Part shown: piece by piece, positions 8,516 to 15,937 of the stretch
How the letters are laid out: the number at the start of each line of letters is the position of its first letter
How positions within the stretch are numbered: position 1 is the stretch's first letter
Origin: Ophiocordyceps camponoti-saundersi (nom. inval.)
Taxonomy: Eukaryota; Ascomycota; Sordariomycetes; Hypocreales; Ophiocordycipitaceae
Reading direction: 5' to 3'
DNA: 17,819 nucleotides
NCBI GenBank assembly: GCA_003339415.1
Contig: PDHQ01000522.1
Span: 1 to 17,819 of the forward strand
Program-made: the position numbers and the translations under genes
The notes under the pieces: model-generated
Database searches by the model: none
What the model was told of the DNA's origin: nothing
What the model saw: the letters and a program-made list of their open reading frames with translations, nothing else

Positions 8516-8998
8516 TATATTAGGAGATAGAGGAGGAGGAGAAGTAGAAGAAAAAGAAGGAGGAGGAGGAGGAGGCTTAGAGCGATAATAACCCCCCCGG
8601 GTTAGCTTATAGCTATAACGCTCTTCGAACTAAGTATTAAAAGCTAGGAAATCCTCCTTTAAACTAAGGCCCCTATTATTACCCGTAATATCGTCGTTGC
8701 TATCGTTATCGCTATCGTTATCGCTATTATCGTTATTATTATTAATAGTAGTATTAGTAATAGCGGTAGTAGCAGAATCGATAACGGAGAAGGCGGTAGC
8801 GGCGAAGTTCTAAAAATAACTATTATATTCGCTAGGCTAAGATATCCTTATAGGCGGGAAAACATTAGCACGGTTAAACCCGTAGAATAGGCAGCGGATT
8901 CCCTTACTAATAATAGTAATAATAGTAATATTAATAATAATAACGATAGGGCTATAAAAGGAAGAAGGGAAGGAATAAAGGATTTAATAAGTAGGTAT
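8323..8998 (-). pseudogene. Antisense candidate gene in Gypsy-1, exon 1
   Basis: Minus-strand frame (codon starts congruent with 8884) open for about 215 codons with only about six stops, low for this DNA. From the 5' side it reads ISKGIRCLFYGFNRANVF (about 8865-8912), a Thr/Asn-rich stretch, an Asp/Asn/Ser repeat region (NNNNDNSDNDSDNDSNDD, about 8695-8750), an ordinary block with LSLKEDFLAF and FEERYSYKLTRGGYYR, then a Pro/Ser-rich region coming from the purine-rich plus strand. No start ATG is visible; it may read ATA now. Much of it is low-complexity, so chance openness is a real alternative. Support comes from in-frame splicing to exon 2 and TAG-biased stops. No known function. Confidence 0.5.
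8327..8580. repeat. Purine-rich GAG/GGA simple-repeat tracts
   Basis: The plus strand carries GGA/GAG runs at 8331-8354, 8500-8512 and 8527-8577. On the minus strand these give Pro/Ser/Leu-rich codons. Such purine-pyrimidine tracts have no CA or TG to lose and so persist through RIP. Confidence 0.85.
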
Positions 8999-9094
8999 TA
9001 TAAAAGCTATAGAAAAGTGGGGCGGACCGGGTAACTTAGCGGAAAATTTTTTACCTAACCTTACTATATACTATATAACGGATCCCGCGCTTAC

Positions 9095-9109
9095 GGGTAA
9101 AGGGAGGGA
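9095..9109 (+). other. Gypsy-1 polypurine tract
   Basis: GGGTAAAGGGAGGGA lies five bases before the 3' LTR. This is where plus-strand DNA priming would occur. One pyrimidine interrupts it. Confidence 0.65.
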
Positions 9110-9114
9110 CTTTA

Positions 9115-9414
9115 TATTAAGGTTTAGCCCTTATATTATATTCGGGTTATTAACCTAAATATTAAACTTACGGATTAGCCTTATAATTAAACGATAAGGC
9201 TACTATTATCCGGCCTAGAGGCTTATAGCGGAAGGATTAGAAGGAATAGAATAGAAAGGATAGTTAAACGGGGAGGCAAATAGGCTCTAAAGGAAAGAGC
9301 GGTATATATAGCTATTTAGCACGCTAGAGTGCGGCTTCCTTAGAAGCTCGTTATACGTAATTATTATTATATATAGCCTAGCAAATAAGCACCTCTTTAA
9401 CTAGTCCCTTAATA
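9115..9414 (+). repeat. Gypsy-1 3' LTR
   Basis: 300 bp, TATTAAGG to CCTTAATA, same length as the 5' LTR. Several positions that are CG in the 5' LTR are TA here (the AACGGAACGG of one copy reads AATAGAATAG in the other), while a few sites go the opposite way. The two LTRs were therefore mutated independently after insertion. Confidence 0.95.
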
Positions 9415-9472
9415 CTTTTTAACTCTTTTTAACTATTTTTAACTTTTTTTAACCCTTTTTAACCTTTTTTTA
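9411..9472 (+). repeat. Six TTTTTAAC-type repeats in hAT intron 3
   Basis: About six head-to-tail units of 10-11 bp, each a T-run followed by AAC, start at the Gypsy-1 insertion point and run into the branch-site region of the intron. Expansion by replication slippage is the simple explanation. The repeats also supply the TTTT of the target duplication. Confidence 0.8.
9415..9419. repeat. Target-site duplication of Gypsy-1, right
   Basis: CTTTT, identical to 1782-1786. Confidence 0.75.
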
Positions 9473-9498
9473 ACTTATATTACTAATTTCTTTACTAG

Positions 9499-9823
9499 GG
9501 CCCATCCTAAAATTTACTTAGCAAAGCTTAAAAAGCTTTTAAATAACGAATTCGAAGAAAAGCTTAATTTGCTTAATAGCAAATTAAATAAGCATATCGA
9601 AGACCTTAGGGTTTTTAACCTTATATTCGATATCTAAACCTCGAACGCTTAAGCAGCGTATATAAGGATTATTTTAACATATATTTTCTTAAATTTTACG
9701 TTAAATTATTACCTTATTAGTAAGTTTATTTATTATTTTTTTTCCTTCTTTTTAACTATTTTATTAATTAAAAAAACAGGCTTTTACGAATTATCCGAAC
9801 GCTATATAAGCGTTTATATCCTC
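9499..9823 (+). pseudogene. hAT transposase, middle part
   Basis: Continues the transposase after intron 3. Exon 9499-9719 reads HPKIYLAKLKKLLNNEF near 9502-9553, then FNLIFDI-stop-TSNA near 9616-9650. The latter matches the catalytic-core start of hAT proteins, where an Asp precedes W-T-S, with the Trp as TAA. ILTYIFLNF follows. Intron 4 is 9720-9779 (GTAAGT, CTAT/TTAATTA region, CAG). Exon 9780-9823 reads FYELSERYISVYIL and is cut by Gypsy-2. The frame continues from codon 9821-9823 directly to 15938 once Gypsy-2 and one target duplication are left out, showing that the insertion hit an exon. Confidence 0.8.
9819..9823. repeat. Target-site duplication of Gypsy-2, left
   Basis: TCCTC immediately before the 5' LTR; the right copy at 15933-15937 is TCCTT, differing by one C-to-T transition. 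Confidence 0.8.
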
Positions 9824-10238
9824 TATCACGCGCCAGCTCTTATAAGGATTTCCCCTAAATATTTTATAGTAATTTCCGAGGATTTTATAAGGATTTCCCT
9901 TAGATATTTTACGGTAATTTCCGAGGATTTTATAGGGATTTCCCCTAGATATTTTATAGTAATTTCTAAGGATTTCTAACTATAGTTACGTAACCTCGGA
10001 AACCTTATCGTAAAATCCTTAAGAAAACCTCGGTAGGAAATTACCCGGAAATAAAATTAACCTTTTACTAGGATTTCCTTATACCCTCTCTTATCTTTAC
10101 TAATATATACTTTTATATATTTTACTAGGATTTCGCCTACGAAAGTTTTTCCTCTTTTCTTTCCTTTCTCCTTAGCTTAGAATCTTTATTTATAGTGCTA
10201 ATATTATTATTTACTTAACGTATTTTATAGCCGTAATA
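9824..10238 (+). repeat. Gypsy-2 5' LTR
   Basis: Starts TATCACGCGCCAGC (TATTATACGCTAGC in the 3' copy, every difference a C/T or G/A transition) and ends GCCGTAATA. It has the same length as the 3' LTR, with roughly 45 differences by hand alignment, all transitions and no indels. The 5' third holds three tandem 45-bp units (own entry). Confidence 0.95.
9841..9975 (+). repeat. Three 45-bp tandem repeats in the Gypsy-2 LTR
   Basis: Units begin at GGATTTCCC at 9846, 9891 and 9936 (45-bp period) and contain ATATTTTA(T/C)(A/G)GTAATTTC. A diverged inverted copy follows at 9994-10029 (CCTCGGAAACC...AAGAAAACC), so the region can fold on itself. The 3' LTR has the same three units near 15537-15670. 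Position near the LTR start suggests U3 enhancer-type repeats. That is inference. Confidence 0.85.
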
Positions 10239-10739
10239 CTATTTTAAGCTTATATTTACTAGCGAGCGATTAAGAAACCCGTACCTTATTTTTATATCCC
10301 TATATAGGATAGAAAAAAACTTATATATAACCTAAATTATAACTAACTTTAAGACGTATATCCGGAGCCCCTAAATAAACTCTTAGGCGATTAAGGAAAC
10401 TTACCTTAAAGACGCTTAACCTTATAATAGAACGGGATATCGGCGAAAACTAAACTACGATAATAGCTACTTTTTCCTAAAATATTACTAATACGACTAT
10501 ACCGTAAAAGTAGCGTGCGGAGATAGCGTAACTATAAGCGTAAGTTATAAAACTCTAAGGTTAGTTAACTTAGAAAAACTAAGACCTAAATATAGAAAGA
10601 ACTTATCGAGAAATATTAACTATATTTAGTATAAATAAAGAAACGTTCGTCCCGACTAGAAAGGCCGCTTAGGATACTTTTACGCTAATAGCCCCGGTAA
10701 GATAGCCGAACCCCTCCTATTCTAACTTTACGAAAATTC
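10239..10739 (+). other. Gypsy-2 leader and possible gag N-terminus
   Basis: No clear primer-binding site follows the LTR (CTATTTTAAGC). From about 10330 the gag frame looks partly protein-like with scattered stops, so the N-terminal matrix-like part of gag may start there, but no landmark fixes the start. Confidence 0.45.
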
Positions 10740-11620
10740 GCTATAAGGAGGTAGGTAAGTTTTCGGGTAAAAAAGAGGATTTTAGTGCCTTCCTTATAAA
10801 CCTAAAAAATAAGATAAGGTCCGATAAGATAACTTTTCGAGATAAGTAAAACCGGATAAGTATATTATTTTACGCGTTAGAAGGGAAAGCTCGTAAATTT
10901 TTAAAAACCCGATATAACTTAAAGGAACGCCCTTTTTCTAGATTAGCTAAAATAATTTAATACTTAAAGTCTACTTATAGAAATCCTAATAAATTTACTA
11001 AGGCTACGGACTAACTTTATAAACTAAACTTTTTATTAATAAGTAAGTAAGAAATTTAAGAGTTCCTCGCAAAGTTCGACTACCTCGCGGCTAAGACCTA
11101 AGTTCCCTTAGCTTAAATTAAGTATACGCTTTAGGATTATCTACCCGCTAATCTTAACCCGAGCTTTCTTACGAAGGCTAAAGATTTACGTATAATATAT
11201 AAGGAATTTTATAAGTATATAAAAAACGCTATATTTTACTAAAAGAAGGAGTTAACCTATTAGGAGTTTTCCCGTAAAAGCTAGGCAGGTAAGAGGGTTA
11301 CCTCGGAAAAGTAGAAAAAGATTACGATTATAACCTTTTACTAAAAAGGCTAGGCCCTTAGTAAAAGTAAAAAGAAAGTCTATTAGGAAAATAGCACTTA
11401 TTTTATTTATAGAAAGAAGGGCTATATAGCTAAGGATTACCCTAACTAATAGAAAATAGGGAGAGTCCGTAAAGTTTAGACGCCTTTACCCGACTTTATT
11501 TAGTTAGATAACTCTAATTTAGGAAAAGAGTAAGACTATTATAAGGCTCCTTAATAGTCCTAAAAATATCGCGTATAAGATAGAAAATAAGAGAGTTATT
11601 TACTATTAATAGTTAAGTTT
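10740..11620 (+). pseudogene. Gypsy-2 gag remnant (capsid and CCHC knuckle)
   Basis: Frame with codon starts at 10757 and 11399. It opens with GKFSGKKEDFSAFLINLKN (about 10754-10810), a classic Ty3/Gypsy capsid start, followed by LFYALEGKARKFLKTRY (about 10865-10915) and LAKFDYLAAKT near 11070, the usual gag core pattern. A basic linker leads to the nucleocapsid knuckle at 11399-11440, which reads YFIYRKKGYIAKDY: exact CX2CX4HX4C spacing, with Tyr at every ligand (11399, 11408, 11423, 11438). Stops are moderate in number. The end overlaps the protease start in the -1 frame near 11600, as in Gypsy-1. Confidence 0.88.
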
Positions 11621-12579
11621 AAATTAATAATATAGCTTTTTATACTTTTACCTTATATAATACCGGAGTAGACGCTTATTTTTTAGTTAGTTATTATTTC
11701 GCGAAGTAAGTAGTAAAGCGCTTAAGCGCTAAGTTTATCCTTATCCGTCCTATCCCCCTTATTAATTTTTAAGGCTATTAAGCTAGCTCGGTTCGTAAAT
11801 ACTTAATCGTTATTTTAGTAATCGATAGATAGTATTTTCCGTAAGAAATCTGCTAAGTAACTAACTACGCTTAGGATTTCTTTATTAGCCTTTTCTAGAT
11901 AGCGGAGAAAAGGTTATTACTTAACTACGCGGCCTAGAAACTAATTTAGCTAGATAACTTACCCGCCTTCGCTAAGTACTCGCCCTCGATCCTCTTACCC
12001 GAGAAGCCCTTTTTTAACGGAAATTTAAACTTAGCTATCTAAGCGGATATTAAGCGCTAGAACCGCCTTCTCCGTTAGGACGAGCGTAAGTATCGGATCT
12101 TTTAACGCTTATAAAGGAAAAAAAACTTTATATAGCCTGCGAAGGAAAAGAAGCTAGCTTAGACCTTGACTAAGGATAACTAGGATACTAACGATACTAA
12201 TAAGGATACTCTAAAAGAGTAACTTATCTACTAAGTTTAATAAAACTCTCGCTATAAGTAATAGGAAGAAATAACCCCGTTAATACCTTAAATATTTATA
12301 AAGTTAGAAGATAATAATAATAACCTAACTACGATCTTAAAGCTAAGCTTAGCTAGCTATATATATATAGGATAGGAAATCTTATTCCCTTAAGGTAAAA
12401 AACCTAAGTATATTACTTATATATATAATATAATTTCTCTAGCTTTTACGCACCTCGAAGGATTCTTTAGTAAGAAGGAAGCTTATATTTTAGCTTATCC
12501 CTAGCCCGGCTATAATATAACTTTAAAACTTAAGAAGCCCTTAAACTTAGTAAAACCCCCTTCTTATAAGATATTAGTA

Positions 12580-13720
12580 AAATACTTACCCTTAGAAAAG
12601 GAGACTATTAACTATTTACTTAAGATTAGTTTTATTAAGCTAAATACTAGCCCTTACGCCGCCTCTATTCTCTTTACCCCGAAGCTATATTTAACGGCCT
12701 AACGCTTTTATATTAACTACTAATAGATAAATAACTACTTAAAAAGTCGGATCTCGCCCGCTCCCTTCTTAGAAAGTATTACGTTTAGCTACTAGGAGGC
12801 GAAATAGTTCTCGAAGATTAACGTTATTTAAGCGTTTTACCGTCTCCGTCTTAACCCTAACTCTAAGTACCTTATAGCTTTCTATATAAAGTTTAGCACG
12901 TTCTATTAGCTTATTTTTCTATTCGGCCTTAAGGTAAGATTTATATAGTTTTAAAACTTTATTAACGCCTAACTTTACGATCTCCTTAACCGCTATATAA
13001 GTACGTACGCTAATAATATATTAATTTATTTAAATAGCGAAGAAGAGGAATACTAAGAGGAGTGCTAAGAAGTAATTTAGCGCCTATACTAAGCGAACTT
13101 ATAAGGGGATATCTAGAAATTAAGGTTTAATATTACTAAAGTTAACTACCTTAGTATAATATTATATATAGGCTAAGGAATAAGCGTAAACCCTTATAAA
13201 ATATAAGTAATCTAAGACTAAAAATTCGAAGATTTCTAAAATTATAAGGCTATCCGCTTATTTATAAAACTCTATAACTTTATTAGGATTTTCTACTATT
13301 ATGCTAATACTACCGCGGAACCTTTAAACTATCTTCTAAAGAAAAATATCGCCTTCGAGCTTAGACCGGAATAGAAGGAGGCTTTTAATAAGATAAAGGA
13401 ACTAGCTACGTAAGCCCCGGTGCTCGCTTTCTTCTATTCTAAACTCCCGACCCGGCTTAAAACTAACGCCTCTCGGAATACTACCGCTAGTATATTTTAG
13501 TAATAGTAAAATAACTAAGCGTAAAAGCTAATAAGCTTCTTTTTAAAGATAATAAACCCGGCTAAATATACGTACTTAATCTAAGACCGTAAACTTCTCG
13601 CTATTATATAAAGCTTTAAGTATTTTTACTTAGAATTACTTAGTTAGAAGTTCGATATAATTACGGACTATAAGGCCTTAGTTTACTTTATAACGAAAAA
13701 ACTACTTTTTATCTACTAAG
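12580..13720 (+). other. Gypsy-2 reverse transcriptase and RNase H domains
   Basis: RT shows SPYAASILFTPK (about 12650-12685), KINVI-stop-AFYRL, where the first catalytic Asp is Asn (12820-12822), and YANNILIY, where both YxDD Asp codons are Asn (13012-13017). All three RT metal-binding carboxylates are thus gone. RNase H reads KTNASRNTTAS, with Asn (13465-13467) for the first catalytic Asp. ITDYKALVYF (about 13660-13690) keeps a later Asp but has Tyr where His is usual. Confidence 0.9.
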
Positions 13721-14049
13721 TCCGATAGTTCGATTTCCTTACTTAGTTCGATATCCGTTTCCTATATTAACCTAGCTAGTTAAATATAGCTATTAATACC
13801 CTCTCGCGTAAGATAGCTAAGCTTCTAACTATAAAAGCTTATAAGAAAAAGGAAAGGACGCTTATAATAATTCCTCTAGAAAGCCTTAGATTTAAAATCC
13901 TAACCCTAACCCCTATAATTACCTTAGTCCGCCTTAGAGAAAACTCTGCCCCGTTAGGAGCAGAGTTAGTATAATTAATCTAAGAGGAGAACGCGAGCTA
14001 GGATCTCGGATTTTACGATAACCTCTTAGTTATTCCTAAGTAGGATAGT

Positions 14050-14700
14050 TAGAAAAGGCTCTTCCTTCGTATTACCCTAATTCGGAATATATATAAGCTA
14101 GCTATCTTCGCTTACGATAGCTAGAATAAGATTACTTAGATATTTTAGCGAAATTATTACTAGCTTAGAATAAAGTAAGATATCCGTTAATATATTTATA
14201 ATTACTATAAGTATTAGAGGAATAAAGCCCCGTAGGATAAGACTTTAAGCTTACTATACTTTTTACCTATTCTAACTTCTATATAGGAGTATATAGCTTA
14301 CGATAAGAAAGCTATACTAAAAAACCGCTTTAGGTACGACTATATTTAGACCTTTATCTATAAGCTAAGTCGGATTATTGCTACGTTACTAGGTAAGAAG
14401 AATAATATAGTAAAGGTGCTTACCGGACGCTACTTTTAATACCTTTATTATCTCTTCGGTATACCGGATATATAGATTACTAATAACGCTAGCTTATTCG
14501 TTTTAGGATTTCTCGGTAAAATTAATCGGTTAACTAATATTAAGTATCGCTATAATAGTGCCCTATACTTATAAATATAAGGAAGCGTAGAGGTAACTAA
14601 CTAGTACCTAAACTAGAGGCTATAATTCTATACGAATAAATATTAGAATAATTAAAGTACTTTCCTTCCCGCGCTAGATTTTATATATAACTCCTCGTAG
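14050..14700 (+). other. Gypsy-2 integrase domain
   Basis: The HHCC ligand positions read Tyr at 14092, 14113, 14203 and 14212, with the same internal spacing as in Gypsy-1 (7 codons, 30 codons, CX2C). The second catalytic Asp is Asn at 14482-14484 in ITNNAS. Glu is intact at 14590-14592 in GSVEVTNQYL, 36 codons later, so DX35E spacing is exact. IYNSS-stop-HASIGIAPL near 14680-14730 matches the segment after the catalytic core in fungal integrases. Confidence 0.88.
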
Positions 14701-15186
14701 CACGCTTCTATCGGTATAGCACCGCTTATAGTTACCCTTAGTAAGGATATACGGAATCCCCTCTTAGTAGCTAGTCCCTTAGATCCTTTAACCGCTTTAG
14801 GCCCGATTATTATAGCCCGTAAACTCGTCTCCCGCGCGTAGGAAGTATAATAGTAAGCTTAAACCGCTACTAAAAACGCTCGCCGTAAGTAAGAAACGTA
14901 AGTAAATAAGAAGCGTCGCCCGGCAGACTTTACGATCGGCGATAAAGTATTCCTTAGCTATAAGGGCTTCTCTATAACCGTACTTACGATACGCCTTAAC
15001 GTATAATAGTTAGGACCCTTTATAATTATTAAGGAATAAGGCTATAGCTATATCCTTAACTTACTAGATAGCTACCGGATAATAAACTTATTTTATACTA
15101 ACCGTTTTCGGAAAGCTATTATAGATTTATTACCCGGATAAGAGATATCTTCCGTAAAACCGGAAAATATCAATAATATACTAAAA

Positions 15187-15360
15187 TAGGAGGTTAAGCA
15201 GATCCTCTAATCTTAGGTTACCGGGCAGCGTTATTAGTTAGAGTATTAAGTCCGCTAATATAGTTACGATCCGGATAAAATATAGTACCTTATTAGGAAT
15301 TTCCGTTACGCGCTTATAGCTTTTAAGGAATTTTATAACTATTTCCCTAATACCGCCGGT
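15187..15360 (+). other. Gypsy-2 C-terminal chromodomain
   Basis: EVKQIL begins the domain; LEY-stop-VR-stop-YSYDPDKI-stop-Y is the aromatic VKWKGY-like box followed by the WxP-like box, and RNFRYALIAFKEFY is the C-terminal helix. It is a chromodomain or chromo-shadow-like fold by pattern. As in Gypsy-1, expected Trp positions are TAG. Confidence 0.8.
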
Positions 15361-15505
15361 CCGCTTATTAACTTTTAGCACTAAGTTAAAGCCGCCGCTA
15401 TAGATCGTAAGTATTAGGATAATACCTAAGATAATATAGCTATTTCTACGGGCACCTAACTACGTAGCCGCTATTACTAATCTTAATAAGCATATTAAGA
15501 CTTTT

Positions 15506-15517
15506 ATTAGGGGGTAG
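15506..15517 (+). other. Gypsy-2 polypurine tract
   Basis: ATTAGGGGGTAG abuts the 3' LTR, the expected place for plus-strand priming. TA interruptions may be RIP changes. Confidence 0.6.
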
Positions 15518-15932
15518 TATTATACGCTAGCTCTTATAGGGATTTCCCTTAGATATTTTATAATAATTTCTAAAAATTTTATAAGGATTTCCCTTAAATA
15601 TTTTACGGTAATTTCTAAAGATTTTATAAGGATTTCCCCTAAATATTTTACGGTAATTTCCGAGGATTTCTAATTATAGTTACGTAACCTTAGAAACCTT
15701 ATCGTAAAATCCTTAGGAAAACCTCGGTAGGAAATTACCCGGAAATAGAGTTAACCTTTTACTAGGATTTCCTTATACCCTCTCCTATCTCTACTAGCAT
15801 ATGCCTTTATATATTTTATTAGGATTTCGCCTATAAGAGTTTTTCCTCTTTTCTTTCCTTTCTCCTTAGCTTAGAATCTTTATTTATAGTGCTAATATTA
15901 TTATTTACTTAACGTATTTTATAGCTATAATA
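15518..15932 (+). repeat. Gypsy-2 3' LTR
   Basis: 415 bp, starting TATTATACGCTAGC and ending GCTATAATA. It carries the same three 45-bp units and inverted copy as the 5' LTR. It has rare surviving GCA and TGC (near 15799-15808) where the 5' copy reads TA, so neither LTR is uniformly the more mutated. Confidence 0.95.
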
Positions 15933-15937
15933 TCCTT
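15933..15937. repeat. Target-site duplication of Gypsy-2, right
   Basis: TCCTT, matching TCCTC at 9819-9823 with one C-to-T change. Confidence 0.8.

Larger units (their letters stand above)
1787..9414 (+). mobile_element. Gypsy-1: complete but dead Ty3/Gypsy chromovirus, 7,628 bp
   Basis: Equal 300-bp LTRs, a 5-bp target duplication, and an internal region ordered gag (CCHC knuckle), protease, RT, RNase H, integrase, chromodomain identify a chromodomain-bearing Ty3/Gypsy retrotransposon. All coding parts are on the + strand. It lies in intron 3 of the hAT transposase. RIP transitions have put stop codons throughout and changed catalytic residues, but no net indel disrupts pol. An unusual 1.7-kb segment between the chromodomain and the 3' LTR carries a minus-strand frame (separate entries). 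No convincing tRNA primer-binding site follows the 5' LTR. Confidence 0.95.
1748..9498 (+). other. hAT intron 3, expanded by the Gypsy-1 insertion
   Basis: The donor reads ATAAGT at 1748-1753, a GTAAGT with its first G changed to A in a TG context, as RIP would do. The acceptor side reads TTACTAATTTCTTTACTAG and ends at 9498, with a good branch site. Without Gypsy-1 and one copy of its target duplication the intron is about 118 nt, longer than its siblings because of a TTTTTAAC repeat run (9411-9472). Confidence 0.6.
11600..15470 (+). pseudogene. Gypsy-2 pol remnant (protease-RT-RNase H-integrase-chromodomain)
   Basis: One frame (codon starts congruent with 11641 and 15181) runs about 1,290 codons with no net indel. 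The order is protease near 11620-11900, RT near 12580-13200, RNase H near 13440-13720, integrase near 14050-14700 and chromodomain near 15187-15360. Many TAG and some TAA codons interrupt it. The protease reads LYNTGVDAYFLVS with the catalytic triplet NTG (Asn at 11659-11661). After integrase, a basic stretch and a conserved GDKVFLSYKGF-type segment (about 14938-14975) lead to the chromodomain. The element could not transpose with its own proteins, though intact relatives could have acted on it in trans. Confidence 0.92.
9824..15932 (+). mobile_element. Gypsy-2: complete but dead Ty3/Gypsy chromovirus, 6,109 bp
   Basis: Two 415-bp LTRs, a 5-bp target duplication, gag with a CCHC-spaced knuckle and a single long pol frame ending in a chromodomain. 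It has no sequence similarity to Gypsy-1 that I can see outside the shared domains, so it is a different family. Unlike Gypsy-1, it has almost no spacer between the chromodomain and the 3' LTR. It lies in a hAT exon. RIP has altered protease, RT, RNase H and integrase active-site residues and introduced many TAG/TAA stops. Confidence 0.95.

Noticed and set aside
8094..8998. A plus-strand protein in the post-chromodomain segment
   Set aside because: Plus-strand frames here are broken by frequent TAA/TAG or give only simple-repeat peptides. The minus strand is better.
9841..9975. CRISPR-like array
   Set aside because: The 45-bp units are contiguous tandem repeats inside an LTR with no spacers, and the host is eukaryotic.
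3583..15470. Many short ORFs on both strands within the retroelements as separate genes
   Set aside because: They are fragments between RIP-made stops or shadows in other frames. Only the frames carrying ordered domain landmarks were kept.
1787..15932. Dating the insertions from LTR divergence
   Set aside because: Nearly all differences are RIP-type transitions, so a molecular clock does not apply.
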